NCBI GenBank assembly: GCA_964613615.1
Contig: CAZTIB010000129.1
Span: 3,250 to 67,249, forward strand
DNA length: 64,000 nucleotides
Reading direction: 5' to 3'
Source: J054 sp964613615
GTDB lineage: Bacteria; Pseudomonadota; Gammaproteobacteria; Steroidobacterales; GCA-2729495
Both the position numbers and the translations under genes were made by a program. This document shows positions 50,611 through 58,544 of the stretch, piece after piece. Position 1 is the stretch's first letter. Each line of letters opens with the position of its first letter. The notes under the pieces are model-generated. The model did not search any database and was not told the DNA's origin. It saw only the letters and a program-made list of their open reading frames with translations.

Positions 50611-52014
50611 TCAAGACCCATCCGGGCCACCTCTCTTTGCCGCACCAACCACCGACTCCGTGCTCTTCAGCGTTTTCTCATCCAGCTTGAAAAAATACAG
50701 CAACACGAGCTTCAGCGCATACGTGGCCATCGGGATCACGGCAATGCAGATGTAGATCGCAGTCCGCGCGGATTCCGGCTGGCCTTCGGCGCCTAGGTTG
50801 CGGTCGAAGCCCATGGCCGACAGCAGGCCGCCGATCACTATGCCTGACAACGCGCTGGCAATTTTCTCGATGAAACTCGCGAGCCCCGCGTAAACGCCTT
50901 CCCGGCGCATGCCGGTGCGCCGGCGGTCCAGCTCCATGATGTCCGGCAGCATGGCCTGGGTGGCCAGCAGCGTGCCCGCGCCGCCAATACCCAGCGCGAG
51001 CCCCCGCAAGCCGTAGATCCACAGTGACTCGTCCGGCCCGGACAGAAACCAGGTGGCGGCGACCACCAGGCTTGCAGCGCTGGCAATGGCGAGTACCGGG
51101 GGCTTGCCCAGCCGCTTCGACAGCTTCAGCCACAGCGGGATGGACAGAATCTGCCCGGTCACCTGCACCAGGCCGTAAATCCCGGCGATGGCCAGCGACT
51201 TCTGCATGATGTAGGCAATGAAAAACAGCTGCACGGCCAGCACGGCCGCCAGTGAAAACAGCCCGGCCAGCTTCAGCCCCATGAATAGCAGGAAGGGCGC
51301 GTTGCTGAACAGCAGCCGGGCCTGTTCACGCCACGGTAGCGCCGTGCGCACCGGTTCGCTGAAGCGCGCGTGGCGGGTGCCATAGAAAGACGCCACCATC
51401 GCAACCGTCATCAATGCCCCGATCGCAATGCCCATGGCCCGGTAGGCCTGCGACGGCGTATAGCCGAGGCTTTCCTGCAGAAATGCCACCAGCGCCGGTG
51501 CCCCAGAGATACCGATGAAGGTACCGATGGCAATCAGGAACACGCGGTAGGACATCATCACCGAGCGCTCGTGGTAGTCGTCTACCATCTCCGCCGGCAT
51601 GGCGAGATACGGCACGTTGAAAATGGTGTAGCCGGTGGACAGCAACAGCAGTGCGCCGCCCACGTACAGGTAGAGCAGCGTGGTGTCAGCCATCGGTGGA
51701 ATGCTGAACACCAGCGCGAAGGTCAGCCCGCAGGTCAGACCACCGAGCATCAGGTAGGGCCGGCGGCGCCCCCAGCGCGTGCGCGTGCGGTCGCTGATCA
51801 TTCCCATCAGCGGGTCGGTGAACGCGTCGTAGAGCTTGGAGCCGGTAATCAGCGCACCGGCGATTACCGGCTCGATTTTCAGCACCGTCACCATGAAGAA
51901 CAGCGCCGCGATGGCAAAGGTGTTGAGCTGCAGCGACACACCGAGCGTGCCGATCGCCCACCCGAGATGTGTGGGTTCGATGCGTTTCAGGGATAGCCAG
52001 TTCGCCAGGGCCAA
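50611..52014 (-). CDS. GPH-type MFS cation symporter
   Basis: A 467-residue transporter of the glycoside-pentoside-hexuronide:cation family (MelB-like MFS_2). Family stretches are SKLYDAFTDPLMGMISDRTR, TRWGRRRPYLMLGG, and FNVPYLAMPAEMVDDYHERS near 140. About 12 membrane segments. GPH members import sugars or sugar conjugates with Na+ or H+. The likely start is TTG at 52014. It is read in the same direction as the methyltransferase, 98 bases upstream of it. Confidence 0.87.
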   Translation of the reverse strand: MALANWLSLKRIEPTHLGWAIGTLGVSLQLNTFAIAALFFMVTVLKIEPVIAGALITGSKLYDAFTDPLMGMISDRTRTRWGRRRPYLMLGGLTCGLTFALVFSIPPMADTTLLYLYVGGALLLLSTGYTIFNVPYLAMPAEMVDDYHERSVMMSYRVFLIAIGTFIGISGAPALVAFLQESLGYTPSQAYRAMGIAIGALMTVAMVASFYGTRHARFSEPVRTALPWREQARLLFSNAPFLLFMGLKLAGLFSLAAVLAVQLFFIAYIMQKSLAIAGIYGLVQVTGQILSIPLWLKLSKRLGKPPVLAIASAASLVVAATWFLSGPDESLWIYGLRGLALGIGGAGTLLATQAMLPDIMELDRRRTGMRREGVYAGLASFIEKIASALSGIVIGGLLSAMGFDRNLGAEGQPESARTAIYICIAVIPMATYALKLVLLYFFKLDEKTLKSTESVVGAAKRGGPDGS

Positions 52015-52270
52015 GATATGGTCTCAGCGTTTACAGGGCCGGGGCCGCGCGGCCAAATGGGCCTGGGCGGGGCACGTGCCAGACGGGTCGAGCCACTGCC
52101 TGCCAGGTTTCAGCCGCCCATCTTGCAGGGCTTTGCCAGTTCGCCATGCCTGCCTTCGCCCCACAATCGTAGTTTGCTCAGAATTCCGCGTGACGTTTAA
52201 GATCTTAGCACTGGTAATTTCCCACTGGCCGCGCGCTTCCGGCCAGGCAGAGCTGAAATTGGAGGAATCA

Positions 52271-53050
52271 ATGAGCAAACGGATGCGAGCAATAGGCCTA
52301 ACGGTCACGCTGGCCGCGCTGGCGCTGCTGTCAGGCAACCTGATTCAGGCCGGCATGCACAAAGACAGCGGCACAAAGGCCAAAGGCGTGGATGTCGGCC
52401 CGGGCGAAATGGGCTTCAGCGCAACCATCATTCCCGGCCCGCCGCTCAGCGGCGACCAGGTGAGGCCGGATGGGCATCTCGACTACCCGCGCGGCATGAC
52501 CTGCGCGGAGTGCCACGATGTGGCCTTCGACGGCTTCACATCGGCCACGATGCAGTTCGTCAACAACTTCGGCGAACTGGAGCAGGCAGAAATCTGGTCA
52601 CGCATCGTCGAGTTCCTGCCCGGCCGCGAGCGCTTTGCCATCGCGACGGTGCAGGACGGCATGCCCATTGCCACCACCGTTGACATGGTCCTGGACCCGG
52701 AAGACCGGGTGCTGTTTGTCGTGTCGGAGAAAGGCACCGAAAAGCTGATGCAACTGAGAAAGAATCCCAACATCAGCGCGGTGCGTTTCAAGGGCTGGAC
52801 CGTGGCGGACGGCGGCAAGAAAGAATGGATCAGCGTGCAGATTCGCGGCACCGCTGAAATCATTGAGTCTGACGACGACCGCTTCATGGGATTCCTGGAG
52901 AAGTACAACCTGGTGCGGATGACTCCCGAACGGGCCGTGCGCCGCTTCGACCTGATTCGCGTGACGCCAAAACAAATTTACTACTTCAACACGAATCTCG
53001 GCGCCAGCAAGAAGAGCGTGTATCAGCTCTGGCGGCGTGACGGCACCTGA
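52271..53050 (+). CDS. Exported heme c / FMN-binding split-barrel fusion
   Basis: A 259-residue exported protein. Signal peptide MRAIGLTVTLAALALLSGNL, then a short N-terminal segment with one c-type heme motif (CAECH: C78, C81, H82), then a split-barrel flavin-binding domain of the pyridoxamine-phosphate-oxidase type (about 105-250: ERFAIATVQDGMPIATTVDM, VLFVVSEKGTEKLMQLRKNP). Split-barrel proteins include flavin reductases, F420 enzymes and heme-degrading HutZ/HugZ. Joining one to a heme c outside the cytoplasm is unusual. GGAGG lies five bases before ATG 52271. Confidence 0.78.
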   Translation: MSKRMRAIGLTVTLAALALLSGNLIQAGMHKDSGTKAKGVDVGPGEMGFSATIIPGPPLSGDQVRPDGHLDYPRGMTCAECHDVAFDGFTSATMQFVNNFGELEQAEIWSRIVEFLPGRERFAIATVQDGMPIATTVDMVLDPEDRVLFVVSEKGTEKLMQLRKNPNISAVRFKGWTVADGGKKEWISVQIRGTAEIIESDDDRFMGFLEKYNLVRMTPERAVRRFDLIRVTPKQIYYFNTNLGASKKSVYQLWRRDGT

Positions 53051-53130
53051 GCCAGAGCCGGACAACGAGCGTCAATTAACGGAAGTACGCGTCCAGGCCG
53101 GGGTCGCGGGCATGAAAAGTCTAATAAAAG

Positions 53131-53143
53131 GGGGTCTGACCCC
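53131..53143. repeat. GGGGTCTGACCCC palindrome
   Basis: A 13-base palindrome, eight bases from the stop of the gene at 53151-53861. It is a third variant of the stop-associated repeats; related half-copies are GCCTGACCCC near 15433 and CGACCCC near 63053. Confidence 0.6.
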
Positions 53144-53150
53144 TTATAAG

Positions 53151-53861
53151 TCAGCGGGAGTAGTAGTTCGCCAGGCTCGGGTCACGGGCGTGAAAGGTCT
53201 TGTTGAAGCAATCGGGGTTGTCCAGGCACTGCATGGTCAGGTCCGCAAGATCTGCGCGCGTAATATTGGCCATGACCGTGTCATCTTCCGTCAGTTCGCC
53301 CGTACCGGTGGCGGGGGTACCGTCTGCCAGGACTCGCCCGTTGCGGATAATTGTGTACGTGATGCCGCTGGCTTTCAGCAGGTTTTCTGCTTCACCTTTC
53401 GCCTTTAGCGTATCCAGCATCCTGCCGAAGGGAATGTCGGGAAAATTCTGCACATTGTCGCCCGCCCCCACGGAACCGTGCAGGACAAACTGCTGTACAT
53501 CACTGTCGGCAATCGCGGCCAGAATGTTGCGCATCGCGATGTCGTAAAAGCGCTCGGAGCTGCGGCCCTTGCCCGAGGCGTCGATGACAAAACGGAAGGG
53601 CTGGCCGTTGACCGCTGCCATCACGCTGTCGCCATCGAGCAGATCGCCGGTGATGTAGTCCACATCGAGTTCCGCCAGCCGTTTCCTTCCTGAGGTCGGC
53701 CGCGCGAAGACCGTGACGGGATAACCCGCCTCCACCAGCAGCTTGACGATGGGCGCGCCGAGGCGCCCGGTACCGCCGAACACCAGCGCGCGATTATTTT
53801 CATCTGCAGTCGCCACGGCAAACACGAAGACTCCGAAAAATACGGCTAAAGCTCGTTTCAT
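53151..53861 (-). CDS. NAD(P)-binding protein (atypical SDR) with signal peptide
   Basis: A 236-residue NmrA/atypical-SDR fold protein. It has an apparent signal peptide (RALAVFFGVFVFAVATADEN), then the dinucleotide motif VFGGTGRLGAPIVKLLVEAG, DYITGDLLDGDSVMAAV and TYTIIRNGRVL. These proteins bind NAD(P) and often act as sensors or reductases. Export is odd because NAD(P) is scarce in the periplasm; the signal may be an inner-membrane anchor, or the start may be further in (GTG or ATG after the hydrophobic part). Divergent from the DUF3179 gene. Confidence 0.75.
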   Translation of the reverse strand: MKRALAVFFGVFVFAVATADENNRALVFGGTGRLGAPIVKLLVEAGYPVTVFARPTSGRKRLAELDVDYITGDLLDGDSVMAAVNGQPFRFVIDASGKGRSSERFYDIAMRNILAAIADSDVQQFVLHGSVGAGDNVQNFPDIPFGRMLDTLKAKGEAENLLKASGITYTIIRNGRVLADGTPATGTGELTEDDTVMANITRADLADLTMQCLDNPDCFNKTFHARDPSLANYYSR

Positions 53862-54053
53862 CAACCAATAGTAGCTGGAACGAAACGCCTGACAAGAAGT
53901 CCCAGGTCACCCGGCTATCCGGGTCGATTCGGTCAGAAGCCGGTACCTTAACCTCTTGTTTTTGGCTAACCAATAGAAAAAACGCCCCCTTTGGTCCGTG
54001 GTGGTGGAATCGATAAGCCGGAACTTTCCTGACGCCGCATAGTCGAGTTCTGC

Positions 54054-54995
54054 ATGGCTGCGCGATCGACCATCTCATGCCTGGCCTACGTGCTGCTGCT
54101 GGTTGCGGTCACGTTTAGTGCCCAGGCCGATCGACTGAACGGCTTCGACCTGAGCGACCCGCTGGTGCCTCGCAAGCTGATTCGCGCGGGTGGCCCGCCG
54201 CGGGATGGGATTCCTTCGATCGATGCGCCCCGTTTCATCAAGGCAGGGGAGGCACACAAGCTGCGCGACACGGATCGTGTTCTCGGCGTCACGATCAAAG
54301 GCCTTGCGAAAGCCTACCCAGTCAAAGTCCTGAACTATCACGAAATTGTGAACGATCGCTTTGGGCAGCTGCCGGTGGCCGTAACCTTCTGCCCGTTGTG
54401 CGGCAGTGGTGTCGCCTTCGACGCGCGGGTGCACGGCGAGGCGCGCGAGTTTGGCGTGTCGGGATTGCTCTACAACAGCGACGTACTGATGTATGACCGC
54501 GCGAGCGACTCGCTCTGGTCACAGATTCTCGGCCAGGCCGTCACCGGGCCGGCGCGCGGCACGGAACTGCAAACGGTGCCGGTACGGCACACCACCTGGG
54601 GCGAGTGGCGCCGAAGACATCCCGCCACGCTGGTGCTGGCCGAGCCGCGATTTGCCGGCCGCAACTACAATGTAGACCCCTACGTAGGCTACGCGGAATC
54701 GGCCAGGATCTGGGCGCCGGTCGCGCACCGGGATAATCGCTATCGGCCCAAGGAAGTGGTAGTGGGCGCGGTCGCGAACGGTGAAGCGCGCGCCTGGCCA
54801 TTTGCTGAATTGCCAGACGATCGCAGCGTAGTTACTGACTCGATCGGTGGACAGACCGTGCGGCTGGAATACGACCACGCGGCCCAGGCCGCAGCCCTGC
54901 TTGACGAGGATGGTCAGGAGATCCCGTCCTTCACCGCGTTTTGGTTCGCGTGGGTGGCCTTCCACCCGGATACCAGCGTGTACGGCGGGGGATAG
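54054..54995 (+). CDS. DUF3179 exported protein
   Basis: A 313-residue exported protein of the DUF3179 family. Signal peptide LAYVLLLVAVTFSAQA; hallmark PVAVTFCPLCGSGVAFDARV followed by SGLLYNSDVLMYDRASDSLW, and later WAPVAHRDNRY. The CPLCG pair probably binds a metal or forms a disulfide. The family is widespread in marine bacteria and its function is unknown. No operon partner; a repeat-bearing gap follows. Confidence 0.85.
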   Translation: MAARSTISCLAYVLLLVAVTFSAQADRLNGFDLSDPLVPRKLIRAGGPPRDGIPSIDAPRFIKAGEAHKLRDTDRVLGVTIKGLAKAYPVKVLNYHEIVNDRFGQLPVAVTFCPLCGSGVAFDARVHGEAREFGVSGLLYNSDVLMYDRASDSLWSQILGQAVTGPARGTELQTVPVRHTTWGEWRRRHPATLVLAEPRFAGRNYNVDPYVGYAESARIWAPVAHRDNRYRPKEVVVGAVANGEARAWPFAELPDDRSVVTDSIGGQTVRLEYDHAAQAAALLDEDGQEIPSFTAFWFAWVAFHPDTSVYGGG

Positions 54996-55087
54996 GGTGG
55001 CGCCGGAGCCCAACACATTGCGCCCGCTATATCTTTCACAGGAACCGCCGGCTGGGAATAGGTTCGAACAACCAGCCAGGAAATCGT

Positions 55088-55134
55088 TGTCTGACACCAT
55101 TCAACCGCCAGTTGAACAATTGGTGTCTGACACC
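55088..55134. repeat. TGTCTGACACC repeat pair with hairpin centre
   Basis: TGTCTGACACC at 55088-55098 and GGTGTCTGACACC at 55122-55134 flank ATTCAACCGCCAGTTGAACA, itself an inverted repeat (TTCAAC/GTTGAA). It lies 46 bases before the start of the SUMF1-cytochrome gene. It belongs with 42686-42698 and 63592-63604. Confidence 0.7.
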
Positions 55135-55179
55135 GTTGCTCCCCTTAGCGCCGCTGGCGAAAGGGCCTACTCTTCCTGC

Positions 55180-56406
55180 ATGCGTGCAAGTCTGTTATCG
55201 ATTGCCGTGCTCCTGGCGGGCTGCGCGCCCGACAGCGATTCACCATTGTCCGTCGATCCGGTCGCTTTTCGGGATTGCGAGGCCTGCCCGCTGATGGTCG
55301 ACATACCCGCCGGCGAGTTCCTGATGGGTACGGCGCCGGAGGACCGGCTGATCGATCCGCGCACCGGCAAACCCGCCACCAACGATAGCCCGCAGCACCT
55401 GGTTACTCTCACGGAGGGGTTCGCGCTGGGCCGTTACGAGGTCGCGGTGGGTGAATACGCTGCCTTCGTTGCTGACACCGGCCGCGAACATGAGGGCAAG
55501 TGCATGGGCTTTGCCGCGCCGAACCAGTTCAGGATGAGCCCGGACTTCAGCTGGCAGCAAATCGATGCGGAACAGTCCGACCGTCACCCCGTGGGCTGTG
55601 TGTCGTTTTATGACGCGCAAGCCTATGCAGAGTGGTTACAGGAAAAGACCAGCAAGCCGTACCGCCTGCCCACCGAGGCAGAGTGGGAGTACGCGGCGCG
55701 TGCCGGAGCGACCACCAGCTATCACTGGGGATCCTCGGCGGCCGACGCCTGTGGGTATGCGAACGTGCGCAGCCCGGGCGCGCAGTCGATCAGTCAGCGC
55801 CAGATGGAGTCAGACCAAAACGATGGGTTTCCGTGCGACGACGGTTTTGAGGCTGCCGCCCCCGTGGGCAGCTTCGAAGCCAATGCCTTCGGTCTGCACG
55901 ACATGCAGGGCAACGCGTGGGAATGGGTGGCCGACTGCAATCACAAGGACTACAACGGCGCAGCGGCCGACGGCAGCGCATGGCTGGACGCGGAGGGCTG
56001 CCAGTTCGGGCTGATTCGCAGCGGTTCGTTTCTCAATCGCGTGGAGCGCTCGAGCACGACTGTGCGAGTGGGCCGGCCACGGTCCGGCCGGGGTACGAAC
56101 ATGGGTTTTCGCGTCGCACTGGGAACTGTGGCGGCGCCAGCGACGGCGGCAACGAGCTCAGGCGTCACCGACACTTTGGCAGACGACGGCAGCCCCGGTG
56201 CCCTGCTCTTCAACGAACACTGCCAGGCGTGCCACCAGCAGAATACGAACTACCGCGGCATCTATGGCACCGATCAGGCCGCGGTCGAGGGCGTGATTCG
56301 GAACGGCGGTAACAACGTGATGAGCATGCCGACCTTCGCCGAGGTGCTGAGCGCCGAGGAGATCGCGACGCTAGCTGCCTACGTGCGTGAGACGAACGGC
56401 TGGTGA
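55180..56406 (+). CDS. SUMF1/FGE-like lipoprotein fused to cytochrome c
   Basis: A 408-residue lipoprotein. Lipobox LLAGC (C15); a formylglycine-generating-enzyme (SUMF1) domain at about 35-310 with IPAGEFLMGTAPEDRLIDPR, YRLPTEAEWEYAARAG, HDMQGNAWEWVADC and IRSGSFLNRV; and a C-terminal class I cytochrome c with CQACH (C348, C351, H352) and a probable axial Met in MSMPTF (M383). SUMF1-fold proteins include sulfatase activators, EgtB and ligand-binding paralogues. A fused heme suggests a redox function in the envelope. ATG 55180 begins the lipoprotein signal; the frame is open upstream but without sense. Confidence 0.82.
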   Translation: MRASLLSIAVLLAGCAPDSDSPLSVDPVAFRDCEACPLMVDIPAGEFLMGTAPEDRLIDPRTGKPATNDSPQHLVTLTEGFALGRYEVAVGEYAAFVADTGREHEGKCMGFAAPNQFRMSPDFSWQQIDAEQSDRHPVGCVSFYDAQAYAEWLQEKTSKPYRLPTEAEWEYAARAGATTSYHWGSSAADACGYANVRSPGAQSISQRQMESDQNDGFPCDDGFEAAAPVGSFEANAFGLHDMQGNAWEWVADCNHKDYNGAAADGSAWLDAEGCQFGLIRSGSFLNRVERSSTTVRVGRPRSGRGTNMGFRVALGTVAAPATAATSSGVTDTLADDGSPGALLFNEHCQACHQQNTNYRGIYGTDQAAVEGVIRNGGNNVMSMPTFAEVLSAEEIATLAAYVRETNGW

Positions 56407-56518
56407 GGGGGCGCCGAAACCCATCAGCGCTGTTCGCGGCGGCGGTTGGACGTCGCAAAATTATGACAAAGGTGTTGGGCTTGCGGCTGAGAAGCGATAA
56501 TCGACAGCCAGGTGGATC

Positions 56519-57334
56519 CTAACTCTTTGCCAGCCACTCCATCATGCCGGCCATGCGCTGCTTGAAGGCTTCGGGATCCTTGTTTCTCAGCAGCATCGCC
56601 TGCTTGGCTTCTTTGATGCTGATCACCACCTCGTCTTCACGGTTGATGATGGCGTCCACCACCCGCTCCGCGCAGGCTTCCGCCGTCATGCCTGAATCGT
56701 TATTCCAGGTGCTGGCCCCGTGTTCTGAACCATCGCCCGTCAGTGCATGCTCGAACACGTTGCTCTTGATGCCGGCAATCACCAGCAGTGTGCACGCGAT
56801 GTTGTCCTTGAGGTGTTCGATGCGCAGCGTGTCGTAGTAACCGTGCAGTGCGTGCTTCGCCGCGCAGTAGGTCGTGTGATAAGGCACCGCGTGTTTGCCG
56901 GCCACTGACGAAGTCACGACGAAGTGACCGCTCTGCTGTTCGATCATTCGCGGCAGCACGAGCTTGGTCAGCGCCACCGGGGCAAAGTAGTCCACCTCCA
57001 TGATCCGACGTTCCACTTCCAGCAGCGTGTCTTTCGCGAGGCTGCGCTGGCCGATGCCCGCATTATTCACCAGCACGTCCAGGCGCGGAAAGCGCTCGAG
57101 TACTTCGGCTGCCGCGGCCTGGCGGGCGCTTTCGTCGGTCACGTCGAAAGGCAGCACATGCAACGGCGCCCGACCGTCCTTGCAGTCCGCTTTAACGCGC
57201 TCCAGCTCCGCCTCGCGCCGGGCCGACAGGATCAGCTCCGCGCCCTCGCGGTGAAACACCGTCGCCATACCCTCCCCGACCCCCGACGACGCGCCGGTGA
57301 TCCAGATCGTTTGCCCTTGCAGCTTGTTTGTCAT
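56519..57334 (-). CDS. Short-chain dehydrogenase/reductase
   Basis: A 271-residue classical SDR. The cofactor motif is TGASSGVGEGMA, then NNAGIG, catalytic Ser in VVTSSVAG and YCAAKHALHGY (YxxxK with Y and K present). The longer C-terminal part (SIKEAKQAMLLRNKDPEAFK) is typical of the DhrS7-like, membrane- or lipid-linked subgroup. Substrate unknown. It lies between a DUF1838 gene and a promoterless gap, both neighbours on the same strand with about 70 bases between, so a transcript with 57404-58390 is possible. Confidence 0.87.
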   Translation of the reverse strand: MTNKLQGQTIWITGASSGVGEGMATVFHREGAELILSARREAELERVKADCKDGRAPLHVLPFDVTDESARQAAAAEVLERFPRLDVLVNNAGIGQRSLAKDTLLEVERRIMEVDYFAPVALTKLVLPRMIEQQSGHFVVTSSVAGKHAVPYHTTYCAAKHALHGYYDTLRIEHLKDNIACTLLVIAGIKSNVFEHALTGDGSEHGASTWNNDSGMTAEACAERVVDAIINREDEVVISIKEAKQAMLLRNKDPEAFKQRMAGMMEWLAKS

Positions 57335-57403
57335 GTAGCTGATAAAAGAATCATCGATCTTGTCTGTCCAGCAGCCTTGCCGGGCGCGCGATGTCAGACA
57401 CCG

Positions 57404-58390
57404 CTAATTCTTCGGCGGCGCCGGCGTGCGCTCGGCAGCGAAGGTCTCCCACGTGGCCATATTCGGCTCCACCCATTCCGTTGGCGCCGTCAGCCACTTC
57501 GGATAGTGCTTTTCGGTGTAGGCCAGTACGTGGGGCGGCAGCTGTTCGACGCTGTCCAGGGAAAACACGTTGGTCACACCAAAAATGCCACCCGGGCGAT
57601 TGTCCATCAGCATCCACGGGTGCCACGGCGCCACTTTCTGCCACGAGCCGGTGTACGGCACCTTCATCATGTCCGGGTTGTTCAGGTCTGCCAGGCTCGC
57701 GTGGATCTGGAAGTACTCGCTGGTGCGATACCACTCGCCGAAGTTCTCGCGCGGCCACTTGTCCGGCGGCAGCGGCGACGGCCAACGGGTATTGACGGAA
57801 AAGTTCACGACCGCGCGGTCGCCGAAGATGTCCCAAGGCAGGATGAACGGAAACTCGACAACCTCGAAGCCTTCTTCCTCGGAGCCGAAGCGCTGCTGGA
57901 AGACCGGTGCGTAGTGGGAGTTCACCGGGTCATTGTGGGTATTAAAGACTTCTACCGTTTCGCCCGTCAGCGGGTTTTCCCACTCTTCGAGAATGCGGTC
58001 TTCCTTCAGCGGCAGGTAGTACACCACTTCGCGGTGCAGGTTCTGGTAGCGGCCGTCCTCCAGGCGCGTGACGCGACTCATGCCGAATCCCTGGATACGG
58101 AACAGCGGTTTGATGACCTCCTGCGGGCCCACATCGGCGTACTGCGTGCCGGTGAAGAACCCGCAGGTCTCCTTGCCGTCTTCCAGGCTCGACGCGAGCT
58201 TCACCCACGCGGTGAGGTTGTCTTCGGCGTTCGAGAAATCGAGGTTCAGGCTCTTTGCCGGGCCGGGCGTTGGCTCAGCGCAAGCTGTCATCGCTGAGGC
58301 CCCGGCCAGTGCGCCCATACCACCAAGCAGTGAACGCCTGCTGATCTTCTGCTCAGCACGCGTTTGCTGGAAATCCAGTTTCTGAAACAT
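57404..58390 (-). CDS. Tat-exported DUF1838 protein
   Basis: A 328-residue exported protein of the DUF1838 family. The signal has SRRSLLGGMGALAGASAMTA followed by Cys. Mature segments include FRIQGFGMSRVTRLEDGRYQ, WMLMDNRPGGIFGVTN and HYPKWLTAPTEWVEPNMATW, which match the DUF1838 pattern. The family often accompanies SDRs and aromatic or steroid degradation genes, but its function is unknown. A half-copy of the TGTCAGACACC repeat ends two bases from its stop. Confidence 0.82.
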   Translation of the reverse strand: MFQKLDFQQTRAEQKISRRSLLGGMGALAGASAMTACAEPTPGPAKSLNLDFSNAEDNLTAWVKLASSLEDGKETCGFFTGTQYADVGPQEVIKPLFRIQGFGMSRVTRLEDGRYQNLHREVVYYLPLKEDRILEEWENPLTGETVEVFNTHNDPVNSHYAPVFQQRFGSEEEGFEVVEFPFILPWDIFGDRAVVNFSVNTRWPSPLPPDKWPRENFGEWYRTSEYFQIHASLADLNNPDMMKVPYTGSWQKVAPWHPWMLMDNRPGGIFGVTNVFSLDSVEQLPPHVLAYTEKHYPKWLTAPTEWVEPNMATWETFAAERTPAPPKN

Positions 58391-58462
58391 CGCTGCGCCC
58401 CCTTTGTGGTTCTTCGCGGGATGCTAGCACGCTGGCCGCATCAGTCACGCCAACCTGGCGGC

Positions 58463-58544
58463 GGGGACTGGCTCCAATTGCAAATTGGTGCCTGTCCCTT
58501 GGACACCGGGGACAGGCACCAATATCCTATTGGAGCCAGTCCCC
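58463..58544. repeat. Paired inverted GGGGACTGGCTCC / GGTGCCTGTCCCC elements
   Basis: Two 36-37-base elements, at 58463-58498 and 58508-58544, are inverted copies of each other. Each begins or ends with GGGGACTGGCTCCAAT and GGTGCCTGTCCC. The right one abuts the stop codon of the lipase gene. This sequence family is widespread as RAYT-type repeats in proteobacteria; no transposase is near. Confidence 0.8.
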
